Source of the DNA: an uncultured Bacteroidales bacterium
Lineage (GTDB): Bacteria; Bacteroidota; Bacteroidia; Bacteroidales; P3
DNA length: 64,000 bases
Assembly: GCA_905234695.1 (NCBI GenBank)
Contig: CAJOHZ010000002.1
Coordinates: forward strand, 1 to 64,000
Direction: 5' to 3'
Within the stretch, counting starts at the first letter, position 1; the number at the start of each line of letters is the position of its first letter. Under the pieces are notes generated by a model. That model searched no databases. It was not told the origin of the DNA and worked only from the letters and a program-made list of their open reading frames with translations. The position numbers were made by a program, and so were the translations under genes. Shown in pieces: positions 1 to 8,207 of the stretch.

Positions 1-590
1 CCGGCGCCGGTGTAACCGGTGGTGGAGAGGATGATGTTGGGGATGCCGGCGAAGGTGAGGATCTTGAAGGTGTAGTACTCCATGTCGACGATGTTCTCGC
101 TGGTCAGCTTCTGCATGGCCTTGAGGGCGTTGGGACCCTGGACGGCGAGCTGAGCCCACTGCTCGCTCTCGTTGACGAAGTCCTTGCCGAGCTCCATACC
201 CATCTTGTCGGCAATCTGGCTCATCCAGTTCCAGTCTTTGTCGATGTTGGCGGCGTTGGGCACCATGAAGTACTCGTCGTCATGGACGCGGTAGACGAGC
301 ATGTCGTCGACCACGCCACCCTGACCGTTGGGGAGGCAGGTGTATTGCACCTTGCCGTCGAAGAGGTCCTCAACATTGTTGGTGGTGACATACTGCATGA
401 AGTGCTTGGCGATGGGGCCTTTGGCGCGGAACTCGCCCATGTGGCTGACGTCGAAGACGCCCACGTTGTTGCGGACGTTGTTGTGCTCCTCGACGAGACC
501 GGTGTACTGGATAGGCATGTTGTAGCCTGCAAATTCGGCCATCTTTGCACCAAGGGAGATGTGCAAATCGGTGTACGGTGTGGTTTTCAT
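1..590 (-). CDS. gcvT: aminomethyltransferase (glycine cleavage system T protein), C-terminus cut by window edge
   Basis: Minus-strand reading from ATG at 590: MKTTPYTDLHISLGAKMAEFAGYNMPIQYTGLVEEHNNVRNNVGVFDVSHMGEFRAKGP..., typical GcvT N-terminus; open to window edge. Confidence 0.93.
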   Translation of the reverse strand, partial: MKTTPYTDLHISLGAKMAEFAGYNMPIQYTGLVEEHNNVRNNVGVFDVSHMGEFRAKGPIAKHFMQYVTTNNVEDLFDGKVQYTCLPNGQGGVVDDMLVYRVHDDEYFMVPNAANIDKDWNWMSQIADKMGMELGKDFVNESEQWAQLAVQGPNALKAMQKLTSENIVDMEYYTFKILTFAGIPNIILSTTGYTGA

Positions 591-649
591 TATTTTAAGT
601 ATTTGATTTGTTATTAATTATGCTATATTCTTTGTGAGATATGGATTTA

Positions 650-657
650 CAAATATA
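650..657 (-). promoter_or_regulatory. Bacteroidota-type -7 element (TATATTTG) upstream of gcvT
   Basis: CAAATATA on + strand = TATATTTG on minus, about 60 nt upstream of the gcvT ATG. Confidence 0.45.
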
Positions 658-708
658 CATTTTTTTTTTGATATATTGCGGTCTGTGCCGTTTTCTCAAT
701 CGGTTGCG

Positions 709-3567
709 TTATCGCACCAGCACTTTTACGGGTTGCTGGTCGCCCACACGCACGATATATATTCCACTGTGTGCCAGCGTGAATGTAATCTCGGCAGAGT
801 GGGAGCGTCCTATGCCTGCCACTTTCCGCCCCATGAGGTCGAACACCTCTATCGGATAATTTTCCGCGCCGGATACGGTGAGTCGCCGCTGGCTGGTGAG
901 AATGAGATATCCCTTGTCGGCCTCGGCTTCGTCGATTCCTATAGTGATTTTCTCGAAATAGGCAACGAACAGGGTGTCTTGTGTCAACACAACATCCCTG
1001 GGGTTGGTGCGGTCGTTGTCGTCCCATTCCACGAACTCATATCCTTGGAAGGGAGTTGCATAAATGCGCAGAGTCTCGTTGGGATTATAGAGTCCTTCGC
1101 CCGCCACGGTGCCCCATTCATCGTTGTTGGAGATGATGCATGCATACACCTGATTCCGGTTGTCGGGGCAGCCTGCGAACTGGATGTTGTTGCGATAGGT
1201 CATGGTAAGGCGTGAACCTTGGATGGTGTCTTGGTTGGGGTCAGGGTTTTTCTCTGTGTCGGAGTAGGTGAGGGTGAGGTGTTCTGTAGTGTTGTGGACG
1301 TAGAACTTCTCGCTTGGCCGAGCGATGTCGCCCGAGTTGTCGTCGATGGCCACGACGAGGTTGTCGGTTCCGTTGTAGTAAAACTGGTTGTCAAGCACAA
1401 TTTCGTTCCATCCTTGGACAAGGGTTAGTGTACCGGTGAATACAGGCGTGAGTTCCGAACCCGGGACGGGGCCTACAGAATCGTTGAATTGGTCAATTGT
1501 AGTGTTGCCCAACAGGATGGTGCAATTCTCGCGCCTTAGGTCGGAAGTGTAAGCGTAATGCAGGAAGATGGAGCCGATGGTCATGGCGCCGACCAATTCG
1601 TTGGCCTTGTATAACTGCTGGGAGTAGTTGTAGTTTTTCCCGCTGGTGTATATCGAACCTGTGCGCTGCTGGGTGAGCGAATTACCAATGGTGTCGACCA
1701 CCGCGTTGTTGCAAAGCATGGTGTGGAATGTTTTCAAGCTAGCCCAGGAGGTGCTGTCGGTATAGGTGTCGTTGATACTGTTTCCATACAATCCACGCAC
1801 AGACCATTCGTAAGTGTTGTCGGACAGGAGGTTGGCGATGGTTGCATGATTAGAGTGAACCAGACGGGTCTTGTATGCGCTGTTGCTTCCACTCAGGCGA
1901 TAGCGGACGCGATAGGCGTCGGCATTGCCGATCCAAGACAGGGAGGCCGATGCTGTGGTAAGACGTTTGGTGGTGAGGTCGGCCGGCACAGGATGGTTGC
2001 TGTATGTGAACGAAATGGTGTTGCCGGCAGAACCGATATTGGTGATGGCGAAACCTGTCTCGCGTGTGCCGTCGGACAGGAACGGGTAGGGGTCGGTAGA
2101 GGGGGAGAACTCGGTGCGGCGGGTATCGCGAGAGAAACTGGCCTTTCCCAGGTTTCCGTTCTCATATCGCGAGGTAGACCCTGGGCGGAAGATCCATATC
2201 TCGTCAAACACAGTTTCGTCGTCATACCCTGCGTTTCCGCCAAAGCGGGTGTCGACACGGTACACAATCAGACCTTTGCCGGGGATGCCCGATTCAAAGT
2301 TGTTCTCGGTATTGCGGTACTCCACCACATAGTATTGGTCGGGGGATGAGCTGGGGAAGCGGTAGCAGTTGTTGGAGTTGGTGCTGTCGGCGACGGAGTT
2401 GAGGGTATAGCGTCCGGGTGTGGTGATCAGGGGGATGCTGTCGATCCAGTTGCCATACTTGTATTTCATGTAAGCCATGGAGTGCTGAGGGGGGTTGGCG
2501 TTTCCGGCCATCAGGTCCCAGCTGCCCACCGGGGTGATGGAGGTGCCGGTGTTGTAGCGGTACAGGTCGGGGGCGCCCAGGGAGTGGAACATCTCGTGGC
2601 AGAAGGTGCTAGGTCCGAAATAGTTTGACCCGGACCCTTCCAGTTGGAAGTTGAAGGTGTTGACCCGTTTGCCATTGATATATACCTCGCGACCGTAGAG
2701 GTTCCACTTGTGAGGCCAGAGGAGGTCGCTCCATCCGGTGTAGGAACCCTTGACGATGAAGTTCACGTTGTCGATACTGCCATCGCCGTCGCAGTCCAAT
2801 ACGTAGTCGGTCGGCACGGGTGCATGGGTATTGATATATTCGACAGCCCCCACAAGGAGTTCGAACTCGCGGTCGGTGCGTTGGTTGTAGTTGGTGTATC
2901 CCACGGGGTTGTTGTCGGCATAAGGCATATAATATCCGCGGGGGTGTGGGGACTGATAGGAATTGATAGTGTCGCCCGTGGGCGCGGGGGCGTAGTAGGT
3001 GCGCATGAATATCTTGTTGTACGAAGCGTGCTTGAAATAGTTGTACAATGAAGGCACGGTGCTGGTTGAAGAGTCGTTGAACATCATGTCGATGGAGTTG
3101 AACGAACGTCGGTACGACGAGTCGTCGGCGAAGCGGATGAAGATGACCAGGTTGCAGTAGTCGCCGTGGTTGCGTCCTTCCGTCTTGGGCTGTGCCGTGC
3201 GGTACTGCGGGGGAATCTCCCATGCGCGGCGGTGCTTGGCCCATTCCTCACGGCTGATGGTGAGGCCGGGGGTGAGCCCCTCGGCGGCGGGGTTTGTGGC
3301 CGGGCTGACCACACAGGACGAGGGAGAGGGGTTGCCTTCCGCATCGGCCACGGCATAGACCCAGTAGCCATCCGTTCGTTGCACAATGGTGTAGTTGTTT
3401 GCGTCGTGGTAGCGGTGGTAGCACTCGTCGCCGGTGACAAAGAAATGCACAGTGTCGCCATTGGGCTGTATTTGTGCCACGGGCATCTTTGTCACGTAGA
3501 CGGCGTGTGCCTGGAGGCCACACAGAAGAAGGATGGGTAAGAGTAGTTTTTCGGTAATGCGTTTCAT
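709..3567 (-). CDS. M6 family metalloprotease domain protein with T9SS C-terminal sorting domain
   Basis: Signal peptide; zinc motif HEMFHSLGAPD (HExxHxxGxxD); InlB-like repeat (GTVAGEGLYNPNETLRIYATPFQGYEFVEWDD); C-terminal GIYIVRVGDQQPVKVLVR. Confidence 0.88.
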   Translation of the reverse strand: MKRITEKLLLPILLLCGLQAHAVYVTKMPVAQIQPNGDTVHFFVTGDECYHRYHDANNYTIVQRTDGYWVYAVADAEGNPSPSSCVVSPATNPAAEGLTPGLTISREEWAKHRRAWEIPPQYRTAQPKTEGRNHGDYCNLVIFIRFADDSSYRRSFNSIDMMFNDSSTSTVPSLYNYFKHASYNKIFMRTYYAPAPTGDTINSYQSPHPRGYYMPYADNNPVGYTNYNQRTDREFELLVGAVEYINTHAPVPTDYVLDCDGDGSIDNVNFIVKGSYTGWSDLLWPHKWNLYGREVYINGKRVNTFNFQLEGSGSNYFGPSTFCHEMFHSLGAPDLYRYNTGTSITPVGSWDLMAGNANPPQHSMAYMKYKYGNWIDSIPLITTPGRYTLNSVADSTNSNNCYRFPSSSPDQYYVVEYRNTENNFESGIPGKGLIVYRVDTRFGGNAGYDDETVFDEIWIFRPGSTSRYENGNLGKASFSRDTRRTEFSPSTDPYPFLSDGTRETGFAITNIGSAGNTISFTYSNHPVPADLTTKRLTTASASLSWIGNADAYRVRYRLSGSNSAYKTRLVHSNHATIANLLSDNTYEWSVRGLYGNSINDTYTDSTSWASLKTFHTMLCNNAVVDTIGNSLTQQRTGSIYTSGKNYNYSQQLYKANELVGAMTIGSIFLHYAYTSDLRRENCTILLGNTTIDQFNDSVGPVPGSELTPVFTGTLTLVQGWNEIVLDNQFYYNGTDNLVVAIDDNSGDIARPSEKFYVHNTTEHLTLTYSDTEKNPDPNQDTIQGSRLTMTYRNNIQFAGCPDNRNQVYACIISNNDEWGTVAGEGLYNPNETLRIYATPFQGYEFVEWDDNDRTNPRDVVLTQDTLFVAYFEKITIGIDEAEADKGYLILTSQRRLTVSGAENYPIEVFDLMGRKVAGIGRSHSAEITFTLAHSGIYIVRVGDQQPVKVLVR

Positions 3568-3578
3568 CTTTTGGGATA

Positions 3579-4949
3579 TTAATGAATTTGATTATATACG
3601 GATTTTTTCAGCCAGAGGGCCTGTAACAGGCCGCGCAGCAAAAGGTAGGCCATGAAGGCGGTCCAGAGGATGTTGTTCCAATGATATTGATATGTGGAAA
3701 TGCCGGTATGTTGATATGACGGGAGACAGCAATGCTTGATGCCGAAATAGAGGGCGAAGAACGCTGCCGAAGCCACGAACATGCTGTTGCGCATGGTGCG
3801 CGAAGCCGTGGCGCCCACGAAGATGCCGTCGAACAGGAAGGCGGCGAAGCCGCATACGGGGATGATGAGTGTCCAGAACATATACGGATGCGCCCCGGCA
3901 ACCAGTTCATCCTGGTCGCTGAACAGTCTCAATATGCCGTCGCCCGCAACGGCGTATATCGCAGTAAAGGCGGCAGTGAGTATCAAGCCCCACATGATCA
4001 GCAGCCGCACGGCCTGTCGCAGCGACTTTCGGTCTTGGGCACCGATGTAGCGGCCCACCAGGCTCTCGCCGGCATAGGCGAAGCCATCCATGATATAGCT
4101 GAAGAGGGTGAAGAACTGCAGCAGCAGGGCGTCGATTGCCAAGACTTCGTCGCTTATCTTGCCGCTGGCGATGGTGATGAAAGTGAACACGGCCGCCAGG
4201 CATACGGTGCGCAAGAAGATATCCCCGTTCACCTTGAAGAAACGGCGCATGGCTTTCCAGCGCAAGGCATCGGCGATGTTGGCTGCTGGCGGCCGGCCGC
4301 CGGCGGTCAAAGTTGCCTTGAAAAGTTTCCCGTACTTCTTTACCACGAAGAAAAGTCCCACGGCCAAGCCGCTATACTGAGCGATGACAGTGCCCAGCGC
4401 CACCCCGCGAATGTCCCAATGGAGCACCAGGACAAAGAGGAGGCTGCACCCGATATTGACAATATTCAGGAAGATGGCTATCCACATGGGGAGGCGGGAA
4501 TTCTGCATCCCGATGAACCACCCCTTGACTGCATACAGCCCCAACGTGGCGGGGGCGGCCCAGATGCGTACATAGAAATATGAGAGAGCCAGCCTTATCA
4601 CATTGTCGCTGCCCTCGAAAAGCATCCGAGCCATCTGAGCCAAAGGCCATTGCAGCGCCAGCAGCAGGATTGCCACCGCCAGGGCGATGGCGAAGGCGCG
4701 TAGGAAGATGTGCACCGCCTCGCGCATGTTCTGCGCGCCGTAAGCCTGGGCGGTGAAGCCGCTGGTGCCCATACGCAGGAATCCGAAATTCCAGTAGATA
4801 AGGTTGAAAATCTGAGTTCCGATGGCAATGGCGCCGATATGGCTGGCGCTGAGGTGCCCGACGATGGCCATATCCACCATACCCAGCAGAGGGACGGTGA
4901 TGTTGGTGACGATATTCGGCAGGGCCAGCCCCAGGATGCGCTTGTTCAA
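3579..4949 (-). CDS. MATE family efflux transporter
   Basis: ORF 3579..5057; conserved MATE start region LNKRILGLALPNIVTNITVPLLGMVDMAIVGHL. The upstream part overlaps the next gene, so a TTG start at 4949 is suggested; start uncertain. Confidence 0.85.
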   Translation of the reverse strand: MNKRILGLALPNIVTNITVPLLGMVDMAIVGHLSASHIGAIAIGTQIFNLIYWNFGFLRMGTSGFTAQAYGAQNMREAVHIFLRAFAIALAVAILLLALQWPLAQMARMLFEGSDNVIRLALSYFYVRIWAAPATLGLYAVKGWFIGMQNSRLPMWIAIFLNIVNIGCSLLFVLVLHWDIRGVALGTVIAQYSGLAVGLFFVVKKYGKLFKATLTAGGRPPAANIADALRWKAMRRFFKVNGDIFLRTVCLAAVFTFITIASGKISDEVLAIDALLLQFFTLFSYIMDGFAYAGESLVGRYIGAQDRKSLRQAVRLLIMWGLILTAAFTAIYAVAGDGILRLFSDQDELVAGAHPYMFWTLIIPVCGFAAFLFDGIFVGATASRTMRNSMFVASAAFFALYFGIKHCCLPSYQHTGISTYQYHWNNILWTAFMAYLLLRGLLQALWLKKSVYNQIH

Positions 4950-4969
4950 TTGAAGATTAAAATTGAAAA

Positions 4970-5821
4970 TTAGAGGGATGCTTGAGCCACATTGAGTATC
5001 CTGCGGGAGCTTTTGTCCGATACAAAAGCCACCAGATGGCAATTTTCCGCGTGCCACCGCTCGTTCATATCGAACGGCAGGCGTACCGTGCGTTTTTCGC
5101 CAGCTGCGCCCGAGGCGGCGACATCGGTGCCCCAGGGGTCGGTGATGATGGCCCGCAACACGTGGTTCTGTTCATAGTTTTCGATTCGGGCCTTCGTGCG
5201 GCTGTCCTGGGCGGTGTATATCTTGTCTTCGGTCAGCAGCAAGGTGAGCGTCAGAGAGTCGTCCACCGTCTTTTCGAACGACAGATAGATGTCGGCGCCG
5301 GTGGTCTTGCCCCCGTCAGCCACGGGGACCACCTTGATGGACACCTCCGGTGCGGGGGAGATTACCGCATCAATCTTGTCGTCGAAGTTGCTCGTGGGAG
5401 TGAAAATATCCCATGCGGCACCGTTTTTCGCCCGCATCAGCAGGGCGGCGGGCTGGCCGCTGATGCCGAAATATTCATACCATTTTGAGCCGTCGCCGGT
5501 ACGCAGGTCTTCGTCGCCGCTGTAGGGCTCGCCAAAGGCGCCGGAGTGGATGGCCACCACGACCAGCTGTTCCCCATATTTCGCAAGGGCATCGTGAAGC
5601 ACCACATCGGCCTTGGGGCAGTTTACGCAGCGCACGCCGGTGTATTTCTCCACAAAGGCCCGCTGCACGGCAGGCACGTCCTCATCGGTGTCGTACCATG
5701 TGCCATTGGCGCCGGCATATACCCAATACTGCTCCTCTTCAACCTTGTCACAAGAGACGAGGAGGAATAGGAGGGATGAACTAAGAACCAGGAAGTATAG
5801 GAATCTCTTCATAATTATCAA
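4970..5821 (-). CDS. Omp28-related lipoprotein with thioredoxin-like CxxC (CVNC)
   Basis: Lipobox LLVSC; VQRAFVEKYTGVRCVNCPKADVVLHDALAKYGEQLVVVAIHSG as in the Omp28-related family. Confidence 0.8.
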   Translation of the reverse strand: MIIMKRFLYFLVLSSSLLFLLVSCDKVEEEQYWVYAGANGTWYDTDEDVPAVQRAFVEKYTGVRCVNCPKADVVLHDALAKYGEQLVVVAIHSGAFGEPYSGDEDLRTGDGSKWYEYFGISGQPAALLMRAKNGAAWDIFTPTSNFDDKIDAVISPAPEVSIKVVPVADGGKTTGADIYLSFEKTVDDSLTLTLLLTEDKIYTAQDSRTKARIENYEQNHVLRAIITDPWGTDVAASGAAGEKRTVRLPFDMNERWHAENCHLVAFVSDKSSRRILNVAQASL

Positions 5822-5829
5822 TTTTCGAT

Positions 5830-7500
5830 TTAGAACGAGCTAGTCAAACTGAAGGTGAGGCCATTGCTGGCGGGCACAGGGCGGCACACGCCGCCGATAC
5901 ACAGCAGCCCTTCGCGCTGCTTTCCGTAGCCAAGCTGGAGGCGGGTGGCGCCGTGGGTGTAGCCCACGCTGACGTTGTAGTAGTTGCCGATGCCGTCCTT
6001 GTATGCGTATTGGTCGCTGACCGACACAAACCATGCACTGGTGAAGTTATACTCCACCAATCCCATAATCCAGTCGCCGCAGCGTTTGTCGTTCACATTG
6101 TAGTCGTATTTGCTGTCGCTCTCCAACCATTCGGCTTCGAAACGCAGCACGTTTTTCTTGTTGATTTTCCATGTCAGGTCTCCGATGGCAACGATATTGT
6201 GGTGCAAGTCGCCCTCATGGCCTTCCACCACGGGGTTGAACACCTGGTAGCCGCCCGTCACAGTCAGTTTCAGTGACGAAGTCAACTTCCTGGCCACCTC
6301 CAGCGTGGCGTCGCCATAGTATAAATCGCCTGCTCCGAAATAGGTGGCGGTATATCCGTTGGTTCCCATGCCCCCCACTGTTGAGGTGTCAAGACCAGCG
6401 ATGATGGAGGTGTTAAAATGCAAATCCATGCCGTACTTACCCCCCAGCCAGGTGTCTTTCTTCACCTTGTACATCACGTCGCCTTGCAGCCCCGTCTCGC
6501 CAGTGGTCTGGGTGGCATAGGGGTACATGCTGAGAAATGCGTAAGTGTGCTGCTTGGTGATGGCAGGGATATAGTTGATATAGAGCATCTCGCCAGTAAC
6601 CGCGCGCTGAGACTTGAAGCACATGTTGTCCACCCGCTTGGCTTGTACGTTGGCGCTGAATCCCTTTTGCGAATAGGTGAGGTTCAGCATCAGGGCTTCG
6701 CCCTCTTTCATGATATAGTCGTTCATGATGCTCGGGTCTTGGCCCTTGCGGGCGTATTCGGCTTGCAGACCCCAGTTGAGGTAGGCCATATCCATGCGCA
6801 CTGCACCGGCCCCCACATTCAACGGGATATTCAGCTTATAGCTTGGGTTGGCCGGGTTGAGTTGCGTCTCACCCTCCTCGTATTTACTCACGAACCCCGC
6901 ACCAAGGGTCAAGCGGAGCTTGCTCTCGGACATGGGTTTGAGAAGACTGTTGAGGTTTAGCTCACCATCAATGCCGCGCACCAGCCCCTCGCCGTATTCC
7001 CAGAAAAAGCGTTGCTTTCCGGCCAAAGCCTTGATGGTAACACCGTCCACCGGACGCAGGGCGACATTCATGCCCAGCAACGAGTTGTCCAGGCCGAGGT
7101 ACCGATCCTCATAAGCCCGTAAAATCATGCCGCTACCGAATTGTTCATAGAAGGTACCGGCGGTGATGCTCAGTTTTTCGCCCATGTAGCTGACGAAATA
7201 GTTCGAGAAGCCCTGCCCCTTGTAGCGATTGTCGAATCCCAACATTGGGTTCTGGTAAATCTCGAAACGGAGACCTCCGATGAAGTCTCCGTTGGTGTAA
7301 AGGATGTCGGCCCGGCCGTTCAGCAGCACCCTCTCGGGTTTCATTTCGGCACCGATAAGGGTGTCGGTCCGTGTCAGCTGGCCATCCAGTTGAATATTGC
7401 CCGTCACATGGCCACCGGCAATGCCTTGGGCCCGCACCGCAGGTGCGACGAGAAGAAAGAGAGAAGAACTAAGAAGTAAGATGGCTGTTGCCCTTTTCAT
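5830..7500 (-). CDS. DUF6029 family protein (predicted outer-membrane beta-barrel-like)
   Basis: Signal peptide; GGLRFEIYQNPMLGFDNRYKGQGFSNYFVSYMGEKLSITAGTFYEQFGSGMILRAYEDRYLGLDNSL pattern of this Bacteroidota family. Confidence 0.75.
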   Translation of the reverse strand: MKRATAILLLSSSLFLLVAPAVRAQGIAGGHVTGNIQLDGQLTRTDTLIGAEMKPERVLLNGRADILYTNGDFIGGLRFEIYQNPMLGFDNRYKGQGFSNYFVSYMGEKLSITAGTFYEQFGSGMILRAYEDRYLGLDNSLLGMNVALRPVDGVTIKALAGKQRFFWEYGEGLVRGIDGELNLNSLLKPMSESKLRLTLGAGFVSKYEEGETQLNPANPSYKLNIPLNVGAGAVRMDMAYLNWGLQAEYARKGQDPSIMNDYIMKEGEALMLNLTYSQKGFSANVQAKRVDNMCFKSQRAVTGEMLYINYIPAITKQHTYAFLSMYPYATQTTGETGLQGDVMYKVKKDTWLGGKYGMDLHFNTSIIAGLDTSTVGGMGTNGYTATYFGAGDLYYGDATLEVARKLTSSLKLTVTGGYQVFNPVVEGHEGDLHHNIVAIGDLTWKINKKNVLRFEAEWLESDSKYDYNVNDKRCGDWIMGLVEYNFTSAWFVSVSDQYAYKDGIGNYYNVSVGYTHGATRLQLGYGKQREGLLCIGGVCRPVPASNGLTFSLTSSF

Positions 7501-7539
7501 GGTCTGTTAAATCTATCAAGTCTAGGTATCTATAAATCT

Positions 7540-8037
7540 TCAATCCTCCATGGCCTTCTTCACGACCTCCAGCAGCTCTTCCTCGCTGCCTTCGACAAAT
7601 GAGGTATGCTGCCACACGATTTCGCCTTTGCCATTCACCACAAAGGTGTGGGGTACATTGACCACGTTCATAGCGCGTTTGAAGTCCTGATTTTGGTCGA
7701 TGTACACCTCGTAGTCCCATCCGTTGCCGTCAACATGGGGTTTCACACGAGCCGCGCTGCGGGCGTCGTCAATCGAGATGGCCACCAGTTTCACACCGGT
7801 CTCATTCTGCCAGTCCTCATAAACCTCTTTGATGGTGTTCAACTCGCGGTTGCAGGGTTTGCACCAAGTGGCCCAGAAGCTGATGATCATCGGTTTTCCG
7901 TCATTCTGGAGGGCAGAAGTCTGCACACTGCTTCCGTCCAAAGCCTTTATCGTGATGTTTTGGGGCAGTTGGGCGTTCTGTGCCATGCCGATACAAGCCA
8001 TCGCCACAGCGGTCAAGGTTAAGAGAAATCTTTTCAT
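7540..8037 (-). CDS. TlpA/ResA-like thioredoxin family protein
   Basis: Signal peptide MKRFLLTLTAVAMACIGMAQ; FWATWCKPCNREL active site (CKPC); ORF extends to 8124 but ATG at 8037 precedes the signal peptide. Confidence 0.88.
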   Translation of the reverse strand: MKRFLLTLTAVAMACIGMAQNAQLPQNITIKALDGSSVQTSALQNDGKPMIISFWATWCKPCNRELNTIKEVYEDWQNETGVKLVAISIDDARSAARVKPHVDGNGWDYEVYIDQNQDFKRAMNVVNVPHTFVVNGKGEIVWQHTSFVEGSEEELLEVVKKAMED

Positions 8038-8147
8038 ATACGTCAAAAGTGTTTGTGATACGTAAATATTCTTGCTAAAAACGCATTTTTCCCTATTATA
8101 TTGTATCACCCGTAAAAAATTCATTATGTAAAAGAGCGCTTACCCAA

Positions 8148-8178
8148 AAAGCAGGGCCGCGTACCGCGGCCCTGCTTT
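8148..8178 (-). terminator. Rho-independent terminator downstream of ccsBA
   Basis: Perfect inverted repeat aaagcagggccgcg-tac-cgcggccctgcttt (14-bp arms, 3-nt loop) with flanking A/T run. Confidence 0.85.
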
Positions 8179-8207
8179 GATATAGTCATACCAGGGGTTC
8201 AATGTTG

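Noticed and set aside
591-649. Possible glycine riboswitch in the gcvT leader
   Set aside because: Leader is only about 60 nt and AT-rich, with none of the conserved paired glycine aptamer features visible.
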